From NCBI GenBank assembly GCA_905182985.1, contig CAJJDN010000067.1:378551-442550 (forward strand): DNA of 64,000 nucleotides, read 5' to 3'. The position numbers and the translations under genes are program-made. The stretch is from Paramecium sonneborni (Eukaryota > Ciliophora > Oligohymenophorea > Peniculida > Parameciidae). The notes under the pieces are model-generated. The model ran no database searches, was not told where the DNA came from, and saw only the letters and a program-made list of their open reading frames with translations. Position 1 is the first letter of the stretch, and every line of letters begins with the position of its first letter. Shown in pieces: positions 13,914-25,600 of this stretch.

Positions 13914-14414
13914 ATGATGAGCATTTATATTTCAGCAGAATCAGGAGCAGATAAAATAACAAATACGAGAAGATACAATAACAAATCTATGTATGTTTAT
14001 GAAAAATCAAAAAAGACACTAAAATTACTGAAAAAAGGAATTCATAATTATTTGTAAATTACTGAGATATAAAAATTATCAACCTACTTTTACAAAATTA
14101 TTGATTAAAAATTTGATGATCTCATCATGGCCACAAAATTTCCAATAATTAAAGAATTTAAAAGGAATTACTAAAAATTTAAAACTTCAATAAATAAACC
14201 TAAATTTTTACAGGAGATAGCCTTTTTATATTCAAATTCATATATTGAATAAATTAATTATAAACACATTCAAAAATAACAAATTTACAATTTCAATCAA
14301 AAAAATATTTTAACAAAAAGCTGGAAACGAAAAGCCATTTAAAATTCTATTAAAATATTATTTAAATATTTCTACATTATCTATTAAGCATAAACATTCT
14401 TTTTATTATCTTGA
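13914..14414 (+). CDS. Hypothetical protein, 166 aa
   Basis: A continuous frame from a double ATG (13914, 13917) to TGA 14412 with no intron needed. The product is basic and rich in Lys, Ile, Phe and Tyr, with a central stretch FDDLIMATKFPIIKEFKRNY. No domain or membrane segment stands out. It is isolated between two minus-strand genes, with AT-rich spacers 13510-13913 and 14415-14811. It may be real or may be the remnant of a larger gene. Confidence 0.45.
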
Positions 14415-14811
14415 TATCTATTTAATCTTATTTTTGAATATAAGCAACAAGATGAATATTTTATTTCTACTATACAAATAAGGCATTTTTCTCTACTAAT
14501 TTAAAAAATCTTAATACTTTTATTGAAAATTCTTAAAAAAATGGTTTCATTGATAGGGAATAATAACAATCAAATTTTGAAAAAGAATTTTCTAAGAGCA
14601 AAAAGCAATCGTTTTTATTTCTTCAATTACTTTAAAAATATAGAAATAAGGAAACATTGAATTAAATGAAAAAAAAGAAAGAAATATACAAAAATATATA
14701 TTCTTCGTAGGAATTTGAGTCTTAGAAAATTGAAAAAAAAATTTTACATTATAGTATTGTTCATTCTCATCATTCATTATAATTGATTTTAATATTATAT
14801 AAAATAAATAC

Positions 14812-17337
14812 TCAAGGAAGAAGACTTTTTAAAATTATACGTGATATTTAACTTAAATTATTAATATTTCCATCTCCAAAGTTTAAAAAGTCACTTGCAA
14901 ATACAACCTTATTTTCAAAATAGTTAATAGCTTCATCTATATTATATGGTTTGGTAGCAAATTAAGAATATTATTTTATTTATGTCTGAAATTAAGGCAC
15001 ATTTAATTCTCCTTAATCATTGAAGAATCCTTTGAGATAGAAAAGACTTTTATCGGTAAAATGAGTCAGGACTAAATTCTTTGCATTTAATTCATATGCA
15101 TTAAAGAAAGCTTATAAAAATGTAGAATGATTAACTTCTATAGCTCTATTTGAAATAAAATAAAAAAAATTACTTTGCAAGCATTTCATCTGGGTATGTA
15201 CATTCATGAATTAAAAGATCACAATCTTATGCAAATTAAAAAAACTTATGAGATTTTTTTAACTTTCCTAATCGATCACTAGAATATACAATAGTTTTCC
15301 CTCTGGAATTTATTTTGATTGCAGTACTATATTAACAATGTTTTGTCATTTCAAATTCCAATTTAATATTTTTGTTTTATAAAAATTCTTAAAACTCAAG
15401 TTTGTTAAAATCGTTTTCAAATTAAAATTCAAAGTTTATATCTGGAAATTATTCAGATTCTAATTGATTAACATCAAATTTATTATTATTTGATAAAGTG
15501 TTAATTTATTCTGTTTTGTTACTATTGACTAAATCATTAGTAAATACAATTTTAATTTAATGAACATAAGATTTCATTCCAAATTCTTCCTTAAAAAAAT
15601 CTGTTAATAATTATGAGTACCATAAATAAATTGGTTTAGGAAGCAAAAGAAAAAATGGTTCTTTTGAAATTAAACATTTATGTTTTATAAAATCAAACAA
15701 TCCTTAATGATGATCATTATGAGAATGTGATATATAGATGACATTAATACACTTTAATTAATGTTCAAATTTCTAATAATCTTTACAACTAAAATAAAAT
15801 TAGTTTAAAGTATTTTATCCACAATCCATCAATATAGATACATTTGTAAGATTTACATAAATTCCACTCGCATTTCTAGATAAAGTTTCAATTGAAGATG
15901 ATGTTCCCAACATAACAATTTCATAACTCTCACTTTTAGTTTTAGGAATTGAATTATATAATCTAATTAATTTTTTTTAAGCTTCTCCTTTTAATGAGTA
16001 CTAAATTAATTACTTTTAATTTAAATTTTAAAAAGTTAAAACTCCTTTAGTAATCTATAAAGTATTCATTTTTATTGGAAGATATTTTACTTGGTTTGGC
16101 CATAAACTATTCAGATTTGTTAAATATAGACGATCTTTAAATTAATTATATTCCATTTATCGTTTGAATAAGGAAGGCATATTATCTTTCATAATTTTCA
16201 AATAATCTAGATAATAATATGATAAATTTTATTAATAATTTGATTCATTAAATTAAAAATAATACTCTGTAGAAGTTATAATGTGGATTAATTTATAATT
16301 TAATAACTTGAGTTAATCAATTAAATTTGTATATTGATTGGATTCAAGTAATTATTTATCAGCATAATGAATAATTAAAAGAGTTTGATCTAATTTCTGA
16401 TCTTTCAAAGAATTCTAAAATTCCATATTATAAATTGATAATTCCTCTTATAACTATGGAAATATATTTTTAGTAAAATCTTAAATTTCAATTTCAGTTT
16501 TGAAATCTAATAGAAGTATTGCTTATTAAATTAATTCATAATTAGTCTTTTTAATTTCATCATATTATATAAATCTTCCATTATAATTAAATTTTCCTTC
16601 TCTAATATCAGGTATACGAGATAAAGAAATTTTTAATTTTTTAAGTAATTCTTTATCAACAAATGTGTCAACTTTAAAGGTCACTAAATATTAAGTAAGA
16701 TTAGGACTACAGTAAGATAATATCAATTTTACTTATTTCCAAAGAAAGGTCTTACTTTAGAGTATTACAATGAAAGATATTTATTTTAATAAACTAATTG
16801 AATTGGATTGACATAGTTTTATGGTTTTTTATCAGAAAAAAATTAATTAATACCTTTCAAAGATTACATTTATTTTTCATTAGCAGCTTTGAGCATCTCT
16901 AAAAATGAATTTTTATCTCCTACTCCAAATTTCTATTCTTTAATTATCATATTCTTATTCAAATCCATAGCACCAAAAGCAAAATTACGTATTCCAATAA
17001 TATATCTAGTTTGCATAATAAATTAAGTAATTCCTGGAGGTCCTAAAAAAATCATATTTGTAAATTGATTTTTATAAAATGCATAATACATGATAGGAAG
17101 AAGACCTTAATAAACTTCTTGAGTATTTCTGTGAACAAAATAAAATGCTTTATTAACAAACAAGTTCAAATCATGATATTATGCCAATCTATTAGATGGC
17201 TCCTCACATGTTCCAAAATATAAATGTTCCTAACCTTATTGATGATCAAGAGATATTGATATTATTGGAGAACGTTGTAATTTGTAAGTCTTTATGATTT
17301 GCAAGTTAATACGCTAAATTTACTTATGTCCAGACAT
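14812..17337 (-). CDS. tRNase Z, long form (ELAC2 type)
   Basis: Endonuclease that removes the 3' trailer from precursor tRNAs. The N-terminal half carries the degenerate metallo-beta-lactamase fold of long tRNase Z (LYFGTCEEPSNRL, then FLGPPG). The C-terminal half has the catalytic metal motif HSHNDHHQG (about 15698-15730), then KTIVYSSDR, LIHECTYPDEM, and the late histidine motifs HSTFLQAF and LTHF. The order matches eukaryotic ELAC2, and the length (about 830 aa after a 28-nt intron near 15147-15174) fits it. The start is ATG 17337 and the stop is TGA 14812-14814. No clear mitochondrial presequence is seen, so nuclear versus mitochondrial location is open. Confidence 0.9.
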
Positions 17338-17437
17338 TATATAAATTAAGGTGAATTTAGAACTGAAAAATGAGCAAAAATAAATCTCAAATCTTATATA
17401 TCGAAAGAATCATTAAGTTTCATTAATATTTGCGCGA
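17338..17437. promoter_or_regulatory. 100-bp divergent promoter region
   Basis: The start codons of tRNase Z (minus strand) and the CDK (plus strand) are only 100 bp apart. Both promoters must therefore lie in or overlap this interval or the genes themselves. No specific element can be assigned from the sequence. Confidence 0.55.
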
Positions 17438-18421
17438 ATGTTAATCGAGTTAGATGAAAACTCTCTCTACAATAAATTTCTTTAGAACTTTACTAAAGAA
17501 GAGAAATTGGGAGAAGGAACGTATGGTATTGTTACAAGAGCATATGATAAAAGAAGAGGAAAATAAGTAGCTTTAAAGAAACTTAAACTTGATAATTGTG
17601 ATGATGAAGGAGTTCCTAGTACTACAATTAGAGAAATAGCAATACTATAAAAGTTAAAACATCCAAATATCATAAGGTAATTATAATATAATATATAAGT
17701 TTACTTGAAGTAAAATACTTTATGGAAGAAAAGAAAATATTTCTTATTTTTGATTCTATGTAATGTGATCTAAGAAAATATTTGGATAGGAATTCATAAT
17801 TAAGTCTAAATAAGATAAAACCTATAATTTACTAAATTCTTTTAGGATTATCTTATTGTCACAGTAGAAGAGTATTACATAGAGATCTTAAACCACAAAA
17901 TATATTACTAAATGAATTGATGACAATTAAATTAGCAGATTTTGGTCTTTCTAGAGTATTTCCATTTCCGATGCCTAAATTTACAAAAGAAATAGCAACT
18001 CTATGGTATAGAGCTCCTGAACTTATGCTTGGTGATGATAATTATGGCACTGGAGTTGATATATGGGCTGTCGGTTGTATTATGGCTGAATGTCTAACAG
18101 GAAAACCACTCTTACCAGGTGATAGTTAAGTTGATATGTTATTTAAAATGATGGAGGTACTTATTTATTTTTATTCTTTTTAAGTTACTTGGAACTCCTA
18201 ATGATTCTACATATATTGGATTATCCAAACTTCCTCATTTTAAAATTACTTTTCCTAAATTTAAAGGCAAAGATCTTACATAAGTCATTCCACTATTAAA
18301 AAATGAAAACAAAGCATTAGAAGTCTTATAGTCTATGCTTTAATTCAATCCAGGTAAAAGACCACAAGCAAAAGAGTTATTAAAGAATCAATGGTTTGAT
18401 GATATTAGAAATAATTATTGA
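17438..18421 (+). CDS. Cyclin-dependent protein kinase
   Basis: A 310-aa Ser/Thr kinase of the CDK group. Visible motifs are the Gly loop [14 protein letters not shown] with the catalytic Lys, a PSTAIRE-like helix reading [12 protein letters not shown], the catalytic loop [14 protein letters not shown], and the activation/APE segment [10 protein letters not shown] followed by [13 protein letters not shown]. Two introns (17677-17699, 23 nt; 18157-18184, 28 nt) leave 311 codons including TGA 18419. The modified PSTAIRE (PSTTIRE) resembles several protist CDKs and suggests a cyclin partner other than a classic CDK1 one. It shares a short divergent promoter region with tRNase Z. Confidence 0.93.
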
Positions 18422-18596
18422 GTTTTTAATATCATCTCTTTATATTAATATTCTTTAAGTATCCTTATATAATATTATTTATCAATTTTAGATATTATAT
18501 TTTATTTAGTAATATCTATAATTTTCAAATTTATATTATTAAACCTTTTATAGATAATTTTATTTATTTAATTCAACTTAGATATATATTAAAAGA

Positions 18597-18625
18597 CCAA
18601 CAAAAATTCTAATACTTTTTGTTGG
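18597..18625. repeat. Perfect inverted repeat, 10-bp stems
   Basis: CCAACAAAAA and TTTTTGTTGG flank a 9-nt loop. It lies about 175 bp downstream of the CDK stop, in otherwise AT-only DNA. It could be a 3'-end RNA structure or chance; the G/C-containing stem ends make it less trivial than most palindromes here. Confidence 0.6.
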
Positions 18626-18817
18626 AGAAAACTTCTGAAATTAAAATCTAGAATAATCAAAAGTAAATAATTAAATCTTCAGATTTATTATAAATTATTG
18701 ATATATTTCATAATAATTTTAACTCTCTTACTTTTCTCAACTTTATTTATCCAATAATTTTTTCATTACCAATTTAATTTTTCAAATTCATATCATTTTT
18801 TTTTAGTTAAGAGTAAA

Positions 18818-19395
18818 TCAACTTAAATTTATAATTAAAATGGTCTTTTTTATTCGATTGAATAAGCTCAAACTATTTTTACTTTCTTTAACTGAAATTT
18901 TATCTTCAATTTATTATTTTCTTTTTTTTAGCTTTTCTTTGTAATTATCTTTGGACTTCTTTTTTTCTATTTTATCTATTGTTACTTTATTCTGATTATT
19001 ATAATTAAGATTCTCTTTTTATCTAAGAAATAAATAATTCAATACTACTCTTTTATTTTATTGCTTTGTATTTTAAGTATAATAATATTGCAATTAATGT
19101 TTAAAAATTTTTACTTTCATTAATAATCTGAATATTATTTCTATTCTTTTTACACTCTATTTTCTTTTCATTTTAATACTCTTCAGGTTCTTCTCTTAAT
19201 AAATCTGCTTCTAATATCTTTTTAAATTATTTGATCCGTCAAATTTTATTTTATATTTTCTATAATCATATTTCTAGTCTGTATCAATTAATGCATTTAT
19301 GACTGTACTTTATTGATTATTATTTTTGATTTCATAATATTAAATTATTATATTTTACACTAAAAATCTTAGATTTTTCTAATATATAAAGCATA
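18818..19395 (-). CDS. Hypothetical basic protein, boundaries unsure
   Basis: A minus-strand frame open for about 180 codons down to TGA 18818-18820. It encodes a Lys/Gln/Asn-rich product with a charged run near the end (KKKSKDNYKEKLKKRK). An ATG at 19395 is in another frame and would need an intron I could not place. No family recognised. It may be a low-constraint gene, a pseudogene or chance. Confidence 0.35.
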
Positions 19396-19713
19396 TTTTT
19401 GATAAAATATAAAAAATCAATTTAAATTTTCAAAATTATTATAAATAGGACTTAGGATAGATTCTGAAAGTTAAAATTACTTTCCTTTAAAAATAACTCT
19501 TAAATAATTATAAATTATAAAGGGATGAATAAATAATATTAGATATTGATAATTTAAATTTGAATAATGTTGAAAAATAATTTTATAATAATTTTTAGTA
19601 TAGGTTTATAAAAATGTCTAAAAGTAATGAAAATGGTATAATATAAATGAAGACCATAATTTTAGAAATTGTTTTATCTTTATAATTATTAAATAAAAAA
19701 GAAAAAAAAATAA

Positions 19714-20975
19714 ATGGCCTTAATTCATAATCAAAATGACATTTAAAATATGTTTAGTAAGGCTGGTAAAATTACTTCAGAGAAATACATAATTTTTTAA
19801 AGAAAAGAAGAGATTATTAACAATAGACCAAGATATTTTAAAGGGAAATCTTAATCAATAGCATCTCCAGAAGAAGTGAATTAACAAACTGATAATAAAA
19901 AAATGCCAGAAATATAAAACAAAAAATAAGAATAAATAACAGAAGCAGAATAGATATAAAGGAAAAATTAAGTAAAGCTTTCATAACCATTTTCAAAACA
20001 ACTGTCAAGATAAGTAGGTCATTACACAAAACTTAGTAAAGACAGTAAACCTTCTTGTGGATAATATCATGTTAAATACAATGAATTGGATAAGTATTTA
20101 TTGAAATAATGATTAAAAAGAGCAATTAACTCAATTCATGATTATGATAAATCTCTTAAACAAACTATACCTCTTGAAGTACCAGGAAAACATGGAGAAT
20201 CTGAGAATATGGAGTAAGTAATTAAGTTATATATTTATAGTAAGCCAATAGTAGATAGGCCTAGATTTACTAGAGCATGCTTTATTGATTTAATTAGATA
20301 AACACCAAGGTATAAATTTAAAATATATAATTAGACCTGATATATTTTTTGGCAGACCCACTCCACATCCTGATAGATTTAGATATTTAAATATAACAGA
20401 TTCTTGGAGCAAGATTCCTAGAACTCCATCAGTCTAATTAGAAAAATAATTATCAAGAGATTAAATGATTATTTATAAAAAGAAATAATTCGCCCCAGAT
20501 TATCAACCAAATTTTGAATTCGGTAAAAAGTATAAGAATAAATTAATAAATAGATAATTAGGTAGTTGTGGAGCTCCATTTGATAAATTAGAATAAAGAA
20601 AAGATATAATGACTAAAATTCCACCTTATAATCATGAAGCTTATTTTGAATTTGATGTTTATTCGAAAGATCCAAATAGTAAACTATTTAGAAATCCTAC
20701 AGCACCAAATTTTAAAAATATGTTAGATAGAGAATGTGATGGAAAATCTCTTTTACCAAGTTTTATGTAGGTAATTATAATTTTAAAATCATAAGAAATA
20801 TTCTAATACTCGTATGGGTATTACACATTTACATTAAAAAATGTTGGAAGTCAACAATTTTAGAGATGGTAGATTTCAAACAGTTACTTCTAGTTTCTTA
20901 CCCAGTAAAGCATTCAAAAAAAGACAATAATTAGATGAATCAAGTGAAGAAATAGAACAGATGGAAGAATAATGA
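19714..20975 (+). CDS. Uncharacterised protein, possibly axonemal
   Basis: A 385-aa protein. Four introns of 25-27 nt (donors near 20094, 20215, 20310 and 20770) give exactly 386 codons from ATG 19714 to TGA 20973. The N-terminal 120 residues are basic and low-complexity. A motif PSCGQYHVKYNELDKAI follows, then repeated Pro/Arg/Phe-rich blocks (IVDRPRFTRACF, GRPTPHPDRFRY, CGAPFDKLEQRKD). The acidic C-terminus ends EEIEQMEEQ. Short Pro- and Gly-bearing repeats of this style occur in microtubule-binding ciliary proteins, so an axonemal role is a guess. No enzyme motif. Confidence 0.78.
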
Positions 20976-21296
20976 TAATTTATAATCTTTAATAATTGTA
21001 TTATAAAATGTATTTCTTATTAAAATAATTTAAGATTATTTATAAAAATTAATTAATAAAATTACTACCTTAATCTATTTCAATGTGTTAATATTTGTTT
21101 TATATTATAAAGTTTTTATATTAATTGATATATTTTGTTATTTGAATTTCAAAGTATTGAGCGATTTTCATTTTTGTTTTTGCAATTTAAATTCCATATT
21201 AATTTACTATTCGTTAAAGTATCTTTTTTAAGGAGAATATATATAACTTAAGTTTTGATTATACCTGCAATTATCTATTTAATTACTAGAAATTAA

Positions 21297-22071
21297 ATGA
21301 ATATGCATAAGCCCAATAGTTTAATGAACATTAGTTTCTGTCTTTCTGAGATATCCAATCATGTAACTGAATAAATAAAAAATCAAAACGAGTAGATTCA
21401 ACTTATCTATACAGAAAGGTAAAAAACTTTAGAAAAATTACAAAAATAACTAGAGAAGCTTAATCATACGATTTCAAGAACTTATAATAAATAACCTCCT
21501 TAAAGAATCGACTAGATTCAAATTCTAAAGAATCAGTAATATAAATATGAACTTTAAATGGAAGATGATTTAGAGCTTCCGTGTTATAGAAACAGAATTT
21601 TTCAAATCAAACTTAGGCTTGTATAGAATGATAAAAAAATTATCAATACAAATAACCTGCTTGTTGAATTACAAATGTAAGAAAACATACAATAATATTA
21701 GTTGGACCTATGACAAAATTCCTAAAAAACTTACCCACAATAACAAAAATTAATCTATCTTCAAAGGATGTCAACAAGCTATAATTAAAAAAGGTTATGG
21801 AAGCTTAAATCGGATTTAGATTAAAGAAGTTTCGTCCCATTTTCCAAAAGGAGCATTTATGATGATTATTTAACCTATAGATGATGGCGCAGTTATTGGA
21901 GATGAGAAGTAATATACTTATTTTTATTGTAGAAAATTTATGATTAAAAAAGAATGGATAAAGCCATTAATAATAAATGATGTTGCTATCAAAGCAAAAA
22001 AGTTTTCTGATAGGCATAATCCTTATTTTGCTAAATCTGATGGAACAATTAATATTTTGGAATAGGAATGA
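21297..22071 (+). CDS. Uncharacterised protein, coiled coil plus beta-rich domain
   Basis: A 249-aa protein. One 25-nt intron at 21677-21701 makes 250 codons from ATG 21297 to TGA 22069. Residues of about 20-90 form a Gln/Leu coiled coil. The rest looks like a compact beta domain (LELPCYRNRIFQIKLRL, LQIWTYDKIP, EVSSHFPKGAFMMII, IKPLIINDVAIKAKK). No family recognised. Without the intron the frame runs into a TGA within LQ-MxE codons, so the intron is well supported. Confidence 0.75.
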
Positions 22072-22699
22072 TTTCTTCTTTAAATATGACATTAACAATA
22101 TAAATATTTAAACATCAAAATTATGTTGAAGACATTGAAATAAATATTTACATTCCTTTACTTTTTTCAATCTATGGTATTTTTTTTATCAATAATTCTT
22201 AGAAAATTATTTTGAAGTACTTGCAGCTTACAAAAATATCAGGAATGTAAGACTTCCATATGCTGAACCCTTCTTTTTTGCTCAATAATGCTGACCTTTG
22301 AACTTAATTAAAGTTTAAATTTATATATAACGAAAAAATATTCACAAATCTGCCTCATATTATTATTAAAAGTATTCATAATAAATACTCCAGATTAATT
22401 ATTAATAAATTAATGTTTTTAAATCTAAAAATAGACTTTATAAATTATTTTATTTTCTCTTTTTTAGGATTTGTTCTTAATTTTGATGTACCTTGGTTTT
22501 ATAACATTTTATATTCGATAAAAATAAATTGAGATTAAATTACTTCTCTAATTCAAGAAATGAATATTTTGATGACATCAATAATTTTAATATAATTCAT
22601 ATTTTAATTTATTATTTTTAATATATTAATTTAAATTTTCTCAATGAATAGAACTTTAAAAGGCACCTAAAATATTTCATTTATTTTATTAAAAAATAA
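22072..22699. other. Intergenic region, nothing recognised
   Basis: 628 bp of AT-rich DNA between two plus-strand genes. Frames on both strands were examined; they are short or broken by TGA. No RNA or repeat was seen. It should contain the promoter of the Mot1 gene. Confidence 0.5.
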
Positions 22700-25600
22700 A
22701 TGGAAGATAAAATAAATAAACTTTTTGCATTATTCAATGATTTCAAGAATCAGTAACTCTTTAGCTTAGCTTTGGCCTAAATAGTGAATGTCTATAATGA
22801 CTATCCTGCCTGTCTTTATTAAATATTAAGAAAAACAAACAAATTAATATATTCAAGAGCTTAAGACCCTCGTCTTCGTTTGGAGCATTCTTAAATTGCT
22901 GCTGCAATAATTGAAAGAACATATAAAATCTATAAGTAATTTATTTGTTAATTAAAATAGTGAACGACTTGAAGAATATCTGCTATCATCATCAAATGAC
23001 TCAATTCCTGAAAATTTATTTCATTTTGAACCAATATTAGATCAATAAATTGATGATGTTATGCAATAAGAATAAATTAGAGATTATGAAGAAATAAAAT
23101 CAAATATTAAGTTAAAAAGTGAATAAATTGATTTTATTCATCTAATCAATGATGGAAGTGCAATTCTTGGAAAAGACTAAAAATATTTAAAAAGATCATA
23201 AGAAAATAAAAACTAAAAATTAGATGATGAGACACTTGACATAAAATAAGAAGAAATTATGAGATTAATGGGTTTGTCTGGAAATTTCAATCTTTCAAAT
23301 ATTACCAGGTTATTAGAATTCATGCAAGGAGATGCTGAGATACCTATTGATATGCATTCATCATCAGATGAAATTGTAGAAAGTTCTAGTGATGATGATG
23401 CAGTAGGCCAATATAGAAAAAGAAATAAAACAAAAAGCAAATAACCAGAAACTAATCTTAAAAAAAAACCATCTACTTAAAAGAAGAATCAAATTACAAA
23501 GTATTGTGTAATAAATCCATTTAATGTGATTTATAATAGAGCAGTCTATGAATTAATGAATCATAAATGGTAAGAAAGACATTCTAGCGCTTTAGTTTTG
23601 AAATCTATAGTTAGGCAAAAAGGGTTTTTAAATTTAGGATTTAGTTATATGATAAAAGGCGATGAAAAGGAAATCAATGGTATTTTAAGAGCCAGTTTAA
23701 TAGAATATATTAGTGATAAAAATGGATAATTAAATAAATTAGAATATCTATTAACAAGATGTTGTGTTTTAATTGTAATGGATAGATTTGCAGATTATTT
23801 TGGAAATCAAACTATTATGATTGTAAGAGAAGCAGCATGTTAAACTGCTATTACACTTTTAACAGATAGAAATTATAATACAAATATTTGGATACATTAT
23901 CCTGATAGTTTTATGAAATTTGTTCTTTTATTGAAAAATTTTATTGAAGAAGGCTAGAGAGTATAAATTTATGAAGTTTCTTAAAGTGCTTTATTCTTAG
24001 TAAAAGGCTTGTTAAAAGATCATTTATAAGTCATTTTTGATAATTTTTCAGAAATGTTATTATATGTAGGTTAGAGAGATAATGAGGATGAAATTCTTGA
24101 ATTATTAGCAGATATTTGGAAAGAATTTCTATCTTTAGGTATAAATTAGAAATATTATAATACTGTTTATCCAATTACTATGGAATAATTAAAAAAATAA
24201 GATGATATTAGTTTTGCTGGAAAAGCTATTTTCTAATTTTTAAGCGCTCTTTTTGAAGCAGGTTTTAAAATTACTAAATAATTTTAAGGAGAAATAGAAA
24301 TTTTGAAAAAGTTCTTCTTTCATAGAATTGTTGAAGTTAAAGAATCATTTTATAAATATTTATTAGCTTTTTCAAAATAATAAACTTAAAGATAAAATGA
24401 TCCGAGAACCATAAATTATATGAAAATTATATTTTAAACTGGAGTATTTGAAGAGAAACTTGAGACATTTTAAAATTTAATGAATATTCTTGAATAATTA
24501 TCTAAACATTTAGATGAAGATTAGCTTTAAGAATTTATTTAATTTGTCCACAATTTTTCTACTGATCATTAATTTAAGAAATATTTCTTTCTTTTTGATG
24601 GTATTAAACGAGAATCTTTAGAAATACATTATCCAAATTTAGCTCAATAAAGTTTAAATCCCATTGATAATCAGACATATAGAATGATTAAATCTGCATA
24701 TTTAATAAAAGATATTAATTATGAATACTAAATAACAGCAGATTTAGATCCAATAAATTTTATTTATACTTTTAGAAATTATATAAATAATAGAAAAGAT
24801 TTAAATTAAGAAGTTGATATCACACGTTAAAATGGATCTTGTTTTGATGAATTAGATCTTAAAATTTAAGTATCAATGCAATAATTAAATATTTTATTGA
24901 AAAATTACATGCAAATAGAAAAAGAATAAGAATATTTAGCAATTATATAAGGATTTGTTAAAATATATGGAGATTTTGCAATAGCTCCAGCTCATTCACA
25001 AAAGCTTAGATAACTTTATCCAATAATTCTAAATTAATTAAAGTAATTGAGTCAGATTGATTATGAAATGGATTAAGAATCAATTTAGAAATTATAAGAT
25101 ACTACATCAGATTTAGTTTAGAGTCTTTAATCATTTACAAAATTGAGTAATGAGTTAAGTTTGAATTTTAAAGTATTAACTTCGGATCATACTGAATCAT
25201 TGATTCAAAGAATAAGGTAAAATTGTTATTTATTTAAGAATAGACAAATTTCACTTAATCTAAGATATTGCATCAGAAAGATTGTCCAGATAAATGTCTT
25301 AAAATCCAAATTGCTGTGATTTAACATCCCTTTATGTTAAATAGAGTGCTTAATAAACAGTTTAATATATTCTGTCATAAAAGAATGAATTAAAAAGTAT
25401 AAATATTGTAATATAATTTAGGGAAGGATTATGGTAGAAAAAGACTTATATGGCATTTGCTCAAAAATTAAGTTGATTTCTAATCTTGGCATCTCTTTTT
25501 TGAAAGGCTTTTCTTATAATAATTAAATTATATTCCTAATGATTTAAGACTTAATTAAAATTTAATGACTTAAACATCAAAATTAACAATAAGAGTTGAA

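Noticed and set aside
14556..14777. Minus-strand frame of about 79 codons
   Set aside because: Phe/Ile-rich, no motif, no conserved start context; typical of chance frames when only TGA is a stop.
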